From: Sphingobium chungbukense
Lineage (GTDB): Bacteria; Pseudomonadota; Alphaproteobacteria; Sphingomonadales; Sphingomonadaceae
DNA length: 64,000 nucleotides
NCBI RefSeq assembly: GCF_001005725.1
Contig: NZ_LBIC01000019.1
Span: 1-64,000 of the forward strand
Reading direction: 5' to 3'
The notes below the pieces were generated by a model, which was not told where the DNA came from, did not search any database, and saw only the letters and a program-made list of their open reading frames with translations. Made by a program: the position numbers and the translations under genes. Of the stretch, positions 41,952 to 50,721 are shown piece after piece. Positions within the stretch are counted from its first letter, which is position 1; each line of letters begins with the position of its first letter.

Positions 41952-42884
41952 TCAGAGGTCGGCATAGGGCGCCTGCGCGTCGCGGGCGGGGATGGCGCCG
42001 CGGCGGCCGATATTCCAGCCGGCAAGGCGATGGCCCGAAAGAGCGGCTTCGCGAGGGGCCCGGCCAGCGAGCCGGGCGTGGAGATAGCCGCCGTTGAACG
42101 CATCGCCCGCGCCGCTGGAATCGACGACGGTGAGCCTAGCGGGCGGTGCGACGACCTCTCCATTCACCAGGCAGCCTTCGGCGCCCAGCTTCACGACGAC
42201 CTCGCGCCCCTGGCCAGCGCCCCAGCGCTTCGCGGCGTCCAGGGCGTCGTCGGCTTCGCCCATCTCGACCTCATCGGCCAGGGTCGGCAGGCCCATGTCG
42301 CTGACCGCGATGGCGCGGTCGCGCCAGTGGCGGGCGGTCGCGGCGTCCGGCCAGAGGCGGGCCCGGTAATTGCCGTCGAAGGCCACCCTGCCGCCGTTCG
42401 CGCGCACGGCTTCGCACAGGGCGAGCAGCTTTTCGCGGGCCGCATCGGGTAATATGGCCAGGGTGATGAGCGAGAAATAGAGCAGTGCCGATTCCGCCGC
42501 CCGTTCCGCCATGGCGGCGCTTCCGGGCAGGTCGAACATGCGCCTGGCAGCCGCCTCCCCGCGCCAATAATGGAAACTGCGCTCGCCCTGCGCGTCGGTT
42601 TCTATAGCGTAGAGGCCGGGCAGGCAGCCCTCGGCCGCGAGCAGCAGCGAGGTGTCGATCCCCTCCCCCTCCCAGGACGCGCGCAGATCCGCACTCATGG
42701 GATCGGCGCCGATCGCGCTGGCGAAGCGCACCGGGTCGCCGGAGCGGGCGAGATGGATGGCGGTGTTGATGACGTCGCCGCCATAGCGCAGGTTCCAGCC
42801 GTCTTCCGGGCCGCTCCCGGCCGAAGCGCGGCTCAGTTCCAGCATCGCTTCGCCGATGACGGTGATCCCTGCGGCCTTGCCCAT
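41952..42884 (-). CDS. kdgK: 2-keto-3-deoxygluconate kinase
   Basis: 310 aa PfkB-family sugar kinase. Close to E. coli KdgK throughout: ITVIGEAMLELS, LRYGGDVINTAIHLAR, the substrate loop CLPGLYAIETDAQGERSFHY followed by WRGEAAAR, and the C-terminal ATP/anion-hole motif DSSGAGDAFNGGY with catalytic Asp. Makes KDPG, which Eda splits, so it feeds uronate or ketodeoxygluconate carbon into the Entner-Doudoroff route encoded at 20-25 kb. Start ATG 42884 (MGKAAGITVIGE) after GGAAGG; the longer frame is antisense to the kinase promoter region. Confidence 0.93.
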   Translation of the reverse strand: MGKAAGITVIGEAMLELSRASAGSGPEDGWNLRYGGDVINTAIHLARSGDPVRFASAIGADPMSADLRASWEGEGIDTSLLLAAEGCLPGLYAIETDAQGERSFHYWRGEAAARRMFDLPGSAAMAERAAESALLYFSLITLAILPDAAREKLLALCEAVRANGGRVAFDGNYRARLWPDAATARHWRDRAIAVSDMGLPTLADEVEMGEADDALDAAKRWGAGQGREVVVKLGAEGCLVNGEVVAPPARLTVVDSSGAGDAFNGGYLHARLAGRAPREAALSGHRLAGWNIGRRGAIPARDAQAPYADL

Positions 42885-42979
42885 AAACGCCTTCCATCTC
42901 CCTTGCGAACCGCCTCCTTGGCGCGGAGGGCTTCGTGAAGTCAATGTCGCCATTGCCCGCAATAATCGCTTTCGCAAGC

Positions 42980-43004
42980 GGAACGTTCGCGGCGGCAGCG
43001 CGTT
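42980..43004 (+). promoter_or_regulatory. EcfG-type general stress promoter
   Basis: GGAAC at 42980-42984, 16 bases, then CGTT at 43001-43004. This matches the consensus of the alphaproteobacterial general stress sigma factor EcfG (GGAAC-N16/17-CGTT). It lies 37 bases upstream of the hybrid kinase ATG and points at it. Confidence 0.75.
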
Positions 43005-43041
43005 GTCGGAAGGAAACCCATAAATCCCATAAGGATCGTCC

Positions 43042-45000
43042 ATGAGCGCGGTGGAACCGGAATGGTCTGGAAACCGCTTTGAATTGCTCGTCCAGAGCGT
43101 CACCGACTATGCCATCACCATGCTGTCGACCGAAGGTATCGTCATGAGCTGGAATGCGGGCGCGCGTCGGTTCAAAGGCTATGAGTCCGACGAAATCATC
43201 GGCCGGCATTTCTCGCTCTTCTACACACCGGAAGATCAGGCGGCGGGCATCCCCGCCCTCACGCTTGCGGCGGCCGGGCAGCAGGGCCGGGTCGAGGCCG
43301 AGGGCTGGCGCGTTCGCAAGGACGGGACCCGGTTCTGGGCGAATGTCGTCATCGATCCCATCCGGGATGCCGGCGGCACGCTGATCGGGTTCGCCAAGGT
43401 GACGCGCGACCTGACCGACCAGCTTGCCGCGCAGGAGGCGTTGCGGCGCAGCGAGGAACGTTTCCGCCTGCTGGTGCAGGGGGTGACCGACTACGCCATC
43501 TACATGCTGGACCCGGTGGGTACGATCACAAGCTGGAATCCCGGCGCCGAACGGTTCAAGGGCTATACCACCGACGAGATATTGGGGCAGAATTTCGCCC
43601 GCTTCTATTCGGAGGAGGACCGGATCGCCGGCGTCCCCACGCGCGCGCTGGAAACGGCCGCGCGGGAGGGCCGGTTCGAGGCCGAAGGATGGCGCATCCG
43701 CAAGGACGGATCGCGTTTCTGGGCGCATGTCATCATCGATGCGATTCGCGATCCCGGCGGCGAGCTGATCGGCTTTGCCAAGATCACCCGCGACCTCACC
43801 GAAAGGCGCGAGACCCAACTGGCGCTGGAGGAGGCGCGCGAAGCGTTCTTCCAGGCGCAGAAGATGGACGCGATCGGCAAGCTGACCGGCGGCGTCGCCC
43901 ATGATTTCAACAATCTGCTGGCGGTGATCGTCGGCAGCCTGGATCTCGCGCGGCAGCGGCTGGCGGCGGGGGCGGACGTGTCGCGCTATATCGACAATGC
44001 CATGACCGCGGCGGAACGCGGCGCGACGCTCACCCAAAGGATGCTGGCCTTCGCACGCAAGCAGGAACTGAAGCTGCAAAGCGTCGACTGCGTGGCGCTG
44101 GTGCGGGATATGGCCGACCTGCTCAAGACCACGCTGGGCAGCGGCGTCACGATCGAAACGCGTTTTCCCCTGCTTCTTGCGCCCGCCCATGCCGATCCTG
44201 CACAATTGGAGCTGGCGCTGCTCAACCTGGCGGTGAATGCCCGCGATGCCATGCCCGAGGGCGGACGCATCATCATCGAGGGAGCCGAAATGGCTCTGCT
44301 GAAGGACCAGCGGCCGGACCTTTCCAGCGGCCGCTATGTGCGCCTGTCCGTCATAGACGAAGGCGAGGGCATGGATGCGGAGACGCTGGAGCGGGCACGC
44401 GAGCCCTTCTTCACCACCAAGGGCATCGGCAAGGGCACGGGCCTGGGGCTATCCATGGTCCATGGCTTTGCCGAACAATGCGGCGGAGCGCTGACCATCG
44501 CCAGCGAGCCCGGGCACGGGACCGCCGTGTCCCTGTTGCTGCCGGTCGCGCCGCAGGACCCGGCGGCGAAGGAGATGGCCGAACCGGGCGACGTCCTGGC
44601 ACCCAGCGGTGAGCCGCTGGTCATATTGGCGGTCGACGACGATGATCTGGTGCTGACCAACACCGCCGGGATGCTGGAGGAGCTGGGGCATACCGTGTTC
44701 CAGGCGGCGTCCGGCGTGGACGCCTTGCGGATGCTGGAAGAAGGCAATGTCGACCTGGTCATCACCGATTATGCGATGCCCGGCATGACCGGCGCCCAAC
44801 TGGCGGAGGCGATCGAGGAAAGATTGCCGGGCCTGCCCGTGATCATCATCACCGGTTTTGCCGAACTGCCGCCGCATATGACGGCCCGGCCGAGGCTGAA
44901 CAAACCCTTCAAGCAGGCCGAACTGGCCCGGATCGTCATCAGTGCGGCGCAGGGCAGCCAGCGTATCGTGCGCCTTGCCGCCCATTCGGACGACCTCTGA
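43042..45000 (+). CDS. Tandem-PAS hybrid sensor histidine kinase
   Basis: 652 aa, no membrane helices, so cytoplasmic. Two successive PAS/PAC units (about 10-132 and 133-262) are clearly duplicated (e.g. VTDYAITML and VTDYAIYML; EAEGWRVRKDGTRFWA and EAEGWRIRKDGSRFWA), about 60% identical by eye. Then the His box GGVAHDFNNLLAVIVG, ATPase blocks NLAVNARDAMP, DEGEGM and GKGTGLGLSMVHG, and a C-terminal receiver with VDDDD, Asp in LVITDYAMPG and Lys in LNKPFK. PAS domains may bind haem or flavin, but no diagnostic Cys or His was identified. An EcfG-type promoter precedes it, pointing to general stress control. Confidence 0.93.
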   Translation: MSAVEPEWSGNRFELLVQSVTDYAITMLSTEGIVMSWNAGARRFKGYESDEIIGRHFSLFYTPEDQAAGIPALTLAAAGQQGRVEAEGWRVRKDGTRFWANVVIDPIRDAGGTLIGFAKVTRDLTDQLAAQEALRRSEERFRLLVQGVTDYAIYMLDPVGTITSWNPGAERFKGYTTDEILGQNFARFYSEEDRIAGVPTRALETAAREGRFEAEGWRIRKDGSRFWAHVIIDAIRDPGGELIGFAKITRDLTERRETQLALEEAREAFFQAQKMDAIGKLTGGVAHDFNNLLAVIVGSLDLARQRLAAGADVSRYIDNAMTAAERGATLTQRMLAFARKQELKLQSVDCVALVRDMADLLKTTLGSGVTIETRFPLLLAPAHADPAQLELALLNLAVNARDAMPEGGRIIIEGAEMALLKDQRPDLSSGRYVRLSVIDEGEGMDAETLERAREPFFTTKGIGKGTGLGLSMVHGFAEQCGGALTIASEPGHGTAVSLLLPVAPQDPAAKEMAEPGDVLAPSGEPLVILAVDDDDLVLTNTAGMLEELGHTVFQAASGVDALRMLEEGNVDLVITDYAMPGMTGAQLAEAIEERLPGLPVIIITGFAELPPHMTARPRLNKPFKQAELARIVISAAQGSQRIVRLAAHSDDL

Positions 45001-45097
45001 TCATCCGATCTTTACCGAAGTTTGAAGAAGCTGGCGTAAGACGAGGCAATTCCTGCCTATCACCTCTTGCAACCATAGGTGAGTTCGCCAAAGAGAC

Positions 45098-46012
45098 ATG
45101 AATATCGCCCGCACCATTCCTTCCTCACCACAGGACCGCATGAGTATATCAGCCGCGCCGACGTCGCATTTCTACACATCGTTGCGGATGCGCCTGCATT
45201 ATCTGGACTGGGGCAACAGCACCGCGCCGACGCTGATCCTGATACATGGTGGGTTCGACCATGCGCGAAGCTGGGACTGGACGGCACGGACCCTGGCGAA
45301 GGACTATCATGTCATCGCGCCCGACCTGCGCGGCCATGGCGACAGTGCCTGGTCCGCCGAAGGGTCGTATATGACGGCCAATTATGTCTATGACCTGGCG
45401 CAACTGGTCGAGCAACTGGGGCGCGACCCGGTGATCCTGGTGGGCCATTCGCTGGGTGGATCGATCGCGCTGCGCTATGCCGGGCTGTTTCCGGAGAAGG
45501 TCGCGAAGATCGTCGCGATCGAGGGCCTCGGCCTGTCGCCCAACCGCATCGCGGAAGATGCGCAGAAACCCGCGCCCGACAAATGGCTGGACTGGATCGC
45601 GAAACGGCGGACGCTGGCCCGCCGGACCAGGCGGCATTACCCGACCATCGAGGCGGCGGTGGCCCGGATGCGCGAGCGTAACGACCATCTGTCGGTCGAG
45701 CAGGCGATGCATCTCACCATCCATGGCGTCAACCGCAACGAGGATGGCAGCTATCGCTGGAAATTCGACCCCTATCTGCATGACGCGGCGCCGCAGGTGG
45801 GGGACGATACCGAACTGCCCCAATTCTGGAGCCGGATCACTTGCCCGACGCTGTTGTGCCTGGGATTGGATAGCTGGGCGTCCAATCCGGTGAAGGACGG
45901 ACGCGCCACGCATTTCAAGGACGCCCGGCTGGTCGAGTTCACGCAGGCCGGCCATTGGCTGCACCATGACCAGTTCGACCGCTTCATCGCGGAACTGCGC
46001 GCATTTCTTTGA
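45098..46012 (+). CDS. Alpha/beta hydrolase
   Basis: 304 aa. Fold landmarks: oxyanion HGGFDHARSWDW, nucleophile elbow LVGHSLGGSIALRY with Ser at about residue 116, acid Asp in CLGLDSWASNP and catalytic His in AGHWLHHDQFDRF. The central cap region (about 150-225) is rich in Arg. Start ATG 45098; ATG 45140 would remove 14 residues of leader. Substrate unknown. Convergent with the nitronate monooxygenase gene (9 bases). Confidence 0.88.
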   Translation: MNIARTIPSSPQDRMSISAAPTSHFYTSLRMRLHYLDWGNSTAPTLILIHGGFDHARSWDWTARTLAKDYHVIAPDLRGHGDSAWSAEGSYMTANYVYDLAQLVEQLGRDPVILVGHSLGGSIALRYAGLFPEKVAKIVAIEGLGLSPNRIAEDAQKPAPDKWLDWIAKRRTLARRTRRHYPTIEAAVARMRERNDHLSVEQAMHLTIHGVNRNEDGSYRWKFDPYLHDAAPQVGDDTELPQFWSRITCPTLLCLGLDSWASNPVKDGRATHFKDARLVEFTQAGHWLHHDQFDRFIAELRAFL

Positions 46013-46021
46013 ATTGAAGCC

Positions 46022-46954
46022 CTATGAATTGAAGGCGGCGACGGCGGCCTGATATTCCGCCTTGAGCTGGGCGATGAAGGCGGCGGCAGGCTGGACCTTG
46101 CGAATCGCGCCGATCCCCTGCCCCGCGCCCCAGACATCGCGCCACGCCTTCTTCTCTCCCCCCGACAGATCGGCGAAATCCATGTCCGACGCCTTGGGCA
46201 GCTTGTCGGGATCGAAACCGGCGGCGGTGATGCTGGGGCGCAGATAATTGCCGAGAACCCCGGTGAAGACGTCCGAATAGACGATGTCGCCCGCGCCGCT
46301 GTCCACGATCATCCGCTTGTAGGCGGCTTCGGCATTGGCCTCCTCCGTCGCGATGAAGGAGGAACCCATATAGGCGAAGTCGGCGCCCATCATCCGCGCC
46401 GCGGCGATCGATCGGCCCGTCGCGATCGCTCCCGATAGCGCGAGTGGGCCGTCGAACCAGGCCCTGATCTCCTCCACCAGTGCGAAGGGCGACAGGGTTC
46501 CGGCATGGCCGCCCGCCCCCGCCGCCACGGCGATCAGGCCGTCGGCGCCCTTTTCGATCGCCTTGCGCGCGAAGACATTGTTGATGACGTCATGCAGGAC
46601 GATGCCGCCATAGCTGTGCACCGCCCGATTCACATCCTCCCGCGCGCCGAGCGAGGTGATGACGATCGGCACCCGATATTTGACGCAGAGCGCGAGATCC
46701 TCCTCCAGCCGGTTGTTGGTCCTGTGGACGATCAGGTTGACGGCGAAGGGCGCATCCCTGTCCGTCAGCGCTTCGTTCAGATGCTGGAGCCATTGTTCGA
46801 ACATGCCGGACGGGCGGGCGTTGAGCGAAGGAAAGGAACCGACGATGCCGGCGCGGCACTGCGCGATCACGAGCGCGGGCTGCGAGACGATGAACATCGG
46901 CGATCCGATCAGCGGCAGGGACAGGCGGCCTTCCAGAAATTTCGGCAAGCTCAT
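46022..46954 (-). CDS. Nitronate monooxygenase family flavoprotein
   Basis: 310 aa TIM-barrel FMN protein of the NMO/2-nitropropane dioxygenase family. FMN-phosphate segments: AGAGGHAGTLSPFALVEE and LSGAIATGRSIAAARMMGAD, with YMGSSFIATEEA; the early GSPMFIVSQPALVIAQCRAG is typical. It oxidises alkyl nitronates or, in related enzymes, reduces quinones. Followed by a hairpin repeat (46976-47020) upstream of its start. Confidence 0.9.
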   Translation of the reverse strand: MSLPKFLEGRLSLPLIGSPMFIVSQPALVIAQCRAGIVGSFPSLNARPSGMFEQWLQHLNEALTDRDAPFAVNLIVHRTNNRLEEDLALCVKYRVPIVITSLGAREDVNRAVHSYGGIVLHDVINNVFARKAIEKGADGLIAVAAGAGGHAGTLSPFALVEEIRAWFDGPLALSGAIATGRSIAAARMMGADFAYMGSSFIATEEANAEAAYKRMIVDSGAGDIVYSDVFTGVLGNYLRPSITAAGFDPDKLPKASDMDFADLSGGEKKAWRDVWGAGQGIGAIRKVQPAAAFIAQLKAEYQAAVAAFNS

Positions 46955-46975
46955 GAACGAGCGTCTCCCTTTAGG

Positions 46976-47020
46976 GCATTTTCGAAGCGGAGAGCATCAT
47001 CCGCTGCTTCGGGAAAATGC
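46976..47020. repeat. Hairpin element GCATTTTC..GAAAATGC (second copy of family)
   Basis: Outer arms GCATTTTC (46976-46983) and GAAAATGC (47013-47020) with inner GAAGC/GCTTC and CGGA/TCCG pairing. It resembles the elements at 20288-20331 and 59764-59805. It lies between the DUF2794 gene and the nitronate monooxygenase gene, both on the minus strand. Confidence 0.5.
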
Positions 47021-47026
47021 GGACAA

Positions 47027-47386
47027 TCATTCGCCTATGATCTTGAGCAGCCGCCGTTCAACCGGGGCCAGCACGCCCTGAAGCTCCGCACCGCGTTTCA
47101 GCACGTTGCCGGCTTCCCCGATCAGTGCCCACATGCCTTGCCGGTGGCGTAGCGAGGGCCGCTTTTCGATGCGGAATTCGGGACGCTCCGCGGAGCGCCG
47201 GAAAGCGGAGAAGATGGCGGCTTCACGGCCGAGATCGAGCGCATAGTCGCGCCAGTGGCCGGCCGCCACCATGCGGCCGTAGAGATCCATGATCCGCTGG
47301 AGTTCGAGACGATCGAAACCGATCTGGCTGGCTGCAGCCCCCGCGCCCTGGGCTGCCGGCAACGGGAACGGCGTCACATTGCTCAT
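47027..47386 (-). CDS. DUF2794 family protein
   Basis: 119 aa. The family pattern is recognisable: a Pro/Ala-rich N-terminus, FDRLELQRIMDLYGRMVAAG, WRDYALDLGREAAIFSAFRR and RPEFRIEKRPSLRHRQGMWA. DUF2794 is found in alphaproteobacteria, with no known function. The ATG (47386) shares a base with the corrected stop of cysE, so the two are coupled. Confidence 0.85.
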   Translation of the reverse strand: MSNVTPFPLPAAQGAGAAASQIGFDRLELQRIMDLYGRMVAAGHWRDYALDLGREAAIFSAFRRSAERPEFRIEKRPSLRHRQGMWALIGEAGNVLKRGAELQGVLAPVERRLLKIIGE

Positions 47387-48110
47387 CAGGCGCGGCCACG
47401 CTCCTTGAACAGCGGCCTGTCCCCATCGGGCAGGTCGTCGTCCGGCGCGCGCCCCGCTCAGCCAGCAGTTCGGCGAGACGCTTCTGCAATTGCTCGACCT
47501 CGCACTGGAGCATTTCCAGCTTCTGCTTGTCCGGGTCGAAGCAGTCCGAGCAGGGCGTGCCATAGGGCAGGAATTCGCGCCGATAGGCGGTCACGTCCAC
47601 CAACATCGGCTTGGCGGGGATGCCGACCATGGTCGCGCCTTCCTTCACATCCTTGGTGACGACGGCATTGGCGCCGACGCGGGCGCGGGCACCGACGCGG
47701 ACCGGCCCCAGCACCTGCGCGCCCGAACCCACGATCACGCCATTTTCCAGCGTCGGGTGGCGCTTGCCCGCGATCCCGTTGGCCGGATCCGTGCCGCCGA
47801 GCGTCACATTCTGATAGAGGGTGACGTCATCGCCGATCTCCGCCGTCTCGCCGATGACGGTGAAGCCATGGTCGATGAAGAAGCGCTTGCCGATGCGGGC
47901 GCCCGGGTGGATGTCGTTGCCGGTCAGGAATCGCGAGAAATGGTTCACGGCGCGGGCCAGGAAGAACAGCCGCGCCAGATAGAGCCGATGGGCCACGCGA
48001 TGGAAGGCCAGCGACCAGACGCCGGGATAAAGCAGGATCTCCGCGCGCGAACGCGGCGCAGGGTCCCGTAATTTGACCGAGTCCAGATAAGCAATAAGAT
48101 TGCGCAACAT
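47386..48110 (-). CDS. cysE: Serine O-acetyltransferase, frameshift near the C-terminus
   Basis: 241 aa after correction. N-terminal helical part (1-65) with SRAEILLYPGVWSLAFHRVAH, then the hexapeptide beta-helix with catalytic His region GNDIHPGARIGKRFFIDHG, TVIGETAEIGDDVTLYQNV and GGTDPANGIAGKRHPTLEN. It makes O-acetylserine for cysteine. ATG 48110 (MLRNLIAYLDSV). Near 47,443 one C is missing (GCGCGC(C)CGGACG): the intact version would end ..PLFKERGRA with TGA overlapping the DUF2794 ATG. As read, the frame runs on to 47223 with an artificial tail. Confidence 0.9.
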
Positions 48111-48270
48111 GCAGCGCCCCTTTGGAAACCGACCAATCGGTACATAAGCGCAAAAGGATGAATTTTCCAGATGGGCGGCTATTTCGGCTTCGCTCGATAA
48201 AACAGAAAGTTTCTTGGCGGGCCATGATATACCTACCAAGGCGATAGACAATCATAACAGGGACCCGTGA

Positions 48271-49044
48271 ATGACCGACAGCTTTATCGCCAATTTCGCC
48301 GAAATACTGCCGTTCATTCTCATCGGTTTCGGAGCGCAGATGATCGACGGCGCGCTGGGCATGGCCTATGGCGTGATCTCCAGCACGTTACTGCTCGCGC
48401 TCGGCCTGCCGCCCAGCAAGGCATCGGCCAGCGTCCATGCGGCGGAAACCTTCACCACCGGCGTCTCCGCAATCAGCCATATCGCGCACCGCAATGTCGA
48501 CTGGCGGCTGTTCGCGCGCCTGATCATTCCCGGCGTGATCGGGGGCGTCACGGGCGCCTATGTACTGTCCCATGTCGACGGCGCGGTCATCAAACCCTTC
48601 GTGCAAATCTATCTGACGACGATCGGCGTGTATCTGGTCTGGCGCGGTTTCCATTTTCCGCCGCAGGCGCGCGATCCCAAATGGGTCGCGCCGCTGGGCC
48701 TGTTCGGCGGCTTCATGGACGCGACCGGCGGCGGCGGCTGGGGGCCGGTGGTGACGTCGAACCTGCTGATCCAGGGGTCCAGCCCGCGCCACACCATCGG
48801 TACGGTCAACAGCGTCGAATTCATCCTGACCCTGTCGATCAGCATCACCTTCCTTCTCCATCTGGGTTGGGAGACCTTCACCACCTATACGATCGGATTG
48901 CTGATCGGCGGCGTGGTCGCCGCGCCCTTCGGCGCGATGCTGGCCCGGCATGTGGCGCCCCGGACCCTGTTCATTGCGGTGGGAACGATCCTGACGCTGA
49001 CATCGCTGTTCGGCGTTGCCAAATGGCTTGGATATATCGGCTAG
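48271..49044 (+). CDS. TauE/SafE-family sulfite/anion exporter
   Basis: 257 aa, about eight hydrophobic segments arranged in two halves, with the family motif region GFGAQMIDGALGMAYGVISST and the second-half equivalent GGFMDATGGGGWGPVVTSN. Members export sulfite, sulfoacetate or related anions. It is divergent from cysE over 160 bases, which hints at a sulfur-metabolism role and common control. I see no diagnostic operator; there is one short dyad ACCGA-CCAA-TCGGT at about 48127. Confidence 0.88.
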   Translation: MTDSFIANFAEILPFILIGFGAQMIDGALGMAYGVISSTLLLALGLPPSKASASVHAAETFTTGVSAISHIAHRNVDWRLFARLIIPGVIGGVTGAYVLSHVDGAVIKPFVQIYLTTIGVYLVWRGFHFPPQARDPKWVAPLGLFGGFMDATGGGGWGPVVTSNLLIQGSSPRHTIGTVNSVEFILTLSISITFLLHLGWETFTTYTIGLLIGGVVAAPFGAMLARHVAPRTLFIAVGTILTLTSLFGVAKWLGYIG

Positions 49045-49057
49045 GTCGCTTATATTC

Positions 49058-49076
49058 CTTCCTCTAATCGAGGAAG
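49058..49076 (+). promoter_or_regulatory. Hairpin sequestering the oxyR ribosome-binding site
   Basis: CTTCCTC (49058-49064) pairs perfectly with GAGGAAG (49070-49076) across a five-base loop. GAGGAAG is the Shine-Dalgarno sequence of oxyR, 7 bases before its ATG, so folding of the leader would hide the ribosome site. Confidence 0.45.
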
Positions 49077-49083
49077 CCGATCA

Positions 49084-50010
49084 ATGTCGAGTTACATGCC
49101 AACGCTCAAGCAGCTCCAATATCTGGTGGCGCTGAAAGAGCATGGCCATTTCGGCAAGGCGGCGGACAGCTGTTTCGTCACCCAGTCGACCCTGTCGGCG
49201 GGGATTCGCGAATTGGAGTCGCTGGTCGGCATCACCCTGGTCGAACGGACGCGACGGGTGGTCCGCTTCACGGCGCTGGGCGACCGGATCGTCGAAAAGG
49301 CGCACCGGGTCTTGCGCGAGGCGGAGGAACTGGCCGCGATCGCCGAGGCTTCAGGCAAACCGCTGACCGGCGAACTGCGGATGAGCGTCATTCCGACCAT
49401 CGCGCCCTTCCTGCTGCCCCATCTGCTGCCCAAATTGCGGGCCGAACGGCCGGAATTGAAGCTCTATCTGCGCGAGGAGACGACGCAGGCGGCGATCGAA
49501 TCGCTGCGCCACGGCAATGTCGACTGCGTGCTGCTGGCCCTGCCCTTCCCGACCGGGGAACTGGACAGCGAATTCCTGTTCCAAGACCGGCTGTACGTCG
49601 CCTTTCCGCGCGACGATCCGCGCGATCCGCCCGAATGGATCGCGCCGGAGATGATCGACGAGACCAAGCTGCTGCTGCTGGAGGACGGTCATTGCCTGAA
49701 GGACCATGCGCTGGCGGCCTGTAACCGGCCGGAAATCCGTGCGAGCGCGATGATGATGGGCACGTCGCTCCATACGCTGGTGCAGATGGTCGACAATGGG
49801 CTGGGCATGACGATCATGCCGGAAATGGCGATTTCCGGGGGGATATTGGACCATACCCAGATCACGGCGCGGCCGTTGCGGTCCGAACGGTCGCATCGCG
49901 ACATTGCGCTGGTGTGGCGCAAGAACAGCCCGCGCGAGAAGGAATTCCGGTTGCTGGCGGAACTGCTGCGCGAGGCGGCGGAACAGCCGGAGGTCAGCGC
50001 GGCGGCCTAA
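49084..50010 (+). CDS. oxyR: Hydrogen peroxide-inducible activator OxyR
   Basis: 308 aa LysR-type regulator. HTH segment GHFGKAADSCFVTQSTLSAGI (about 20-40). The two redox cysteines of OxyR, which form the activating disulfide, are present with the standard spacing in LLEDGHCLKDHALAAC. The ligand domain ends in ALVWRKNSPREKEF. Start ATG 49084, with ATG 49096 (MPTLKQLQYL) possible. Convergent with moaE, overlapping 4 bases. Expected targets are catalase and peroxidase genes elsewhere. Confidence 0.95.
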   Translation: MSSYMPTLKQLQYLVALKEHGHFGKAADSCFVTQSTLSAGIRELESLVGITLVERTRRVVRFTALGDRIVEKAHRVLREAEELAAIAEASGKPLTGELRMSVIPTIAPFLLPHLLPKLRAERPELKLYLREETTQAAIESLRHGNVDCVLLALPFPTGELDSEFLFQDRLYVAFPRDDPRDPPEWIAPEMIDETKLLLLEDGHCLKDHALAACNRPEIRASAMMMGTSLHTLVQMVDNGLGMTIMPEMAISGGILDHTQITARPLRSERSHRDIALVWRKNSPREKEFRLLAELLREAAEQPEVSAAA

Positions 50011-50447
50011 CGCTTCCAGCTTTCAGCCTTGGCGTCGTCCTCGGCGCGGGCCTCCACCCATTGCGTCCGGTCCGCGAAATGCTCCTTCTTCCAGAAGGGC
50101 GCCTCCGATTTCAGCCAGTCGATAAGGAAGGCGCATGCCTCCAGCGCGGCCGTGCGATGGCGCGAGGCGGTGCCGACGAAGACGATCCGCTCACCCGGTT
50201 CCAACCGTCCATGACGATGGATCACCCGCACGCCGAGCAGGGGCCAGCGGTCGAGCGCTTGCCCCACGATGCGTTCGACCTGCGCGGTCGTCATCGCGGG
50301 ATAATGTTCGAGTTCGAGCGCGACCAGTCCGCCCTCCCCCCGGACGATGCCTGTGAAGCTGGCGACGCCGCCGCCGCCGGACGCTTCCAGCGCCGCCAGT
50401 TCGGCCGCGGGATCGAAATCCTCCGCCTGGATGGAAACGCGGCTCAT
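50007..50447 (-). CDS. moaE: Molybdopterin synthase catalytic subunit MoaE
   Basis: 146 aa. MoaE blocks: ASFTGIVRGEGGLVALELEHYP, LGVRVIHRHGRLEPGERIVFV and the catalytic Lys pair in SEAPFWKKEHF. With MoaD it converts precursor Z (cPMP) to molybdopterin. It is 10 bases after moaD in a pgsA-moaD-moaE operon. Confidence 0.95.
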   Translation of the reverse strand: MSRVSIQAEDFDPAAELAALEASGGGGVASFTGIVRGEGGLVALELEHYPAMTTAQVERIVGQALDRWPLLGVRVIHRHGRLEPGERIVFVGTASRHRTAALEACAFLIDWLKSEAPFWKKEHFADRTQWVEARAEDDAKAESWKR

Positions 50448-50457
50448 CCGCCCGCTC

Positions 50458-50718
50458 CTATCCGCCCGTCACCGGCGGGAAGATCGCGAGTTCCTTCGCC
50501 TCCCCGATCGCGCTGTCCAGCGGCACGAAGCGCTGGTCCAGCGCCGCGCGCAGCTTTTCCGGACGGGCGAAGGCTTCGCCATGGCCACCGCCACGAGCCG
50601 CCAGCGTGGCGATCAGTGCGCCGATCGTGACGTCGGGTGCCGGGCGCGCCACCTGCTCCTCATCCCGGCCGATGGCTTCACGGACCCAGGCGAAATAGAC
50701 GAGGGTAAGATCCGCCAT
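50458..50718 (-). CDS. moaD: Molybdopterin synthase sulfur-carrier subunit MoaD
   Basis: 86 aa beta-grasp protein ending in the required Gly-Gly (FPPVTGG), which is thiocarboxylated and donates sulfur in molybdopterin synthesis. The N-terminus is LTLVYFAWVREAIGRDEE and the C-terminal block AKELAIFPPVTGG is typical. Three bases separate it from pgsA upstream. Confidence 0.93.
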   Translation of the reverse strand: MADLTLVYFAWVREAIGRDEEQVARPAPDVTIGALIATLAARGGGHGEAFARPEKLRAALDQRFVPLDSAIGEAKELAIFPPVTGG

Positions 50719-50721
50719 CGT

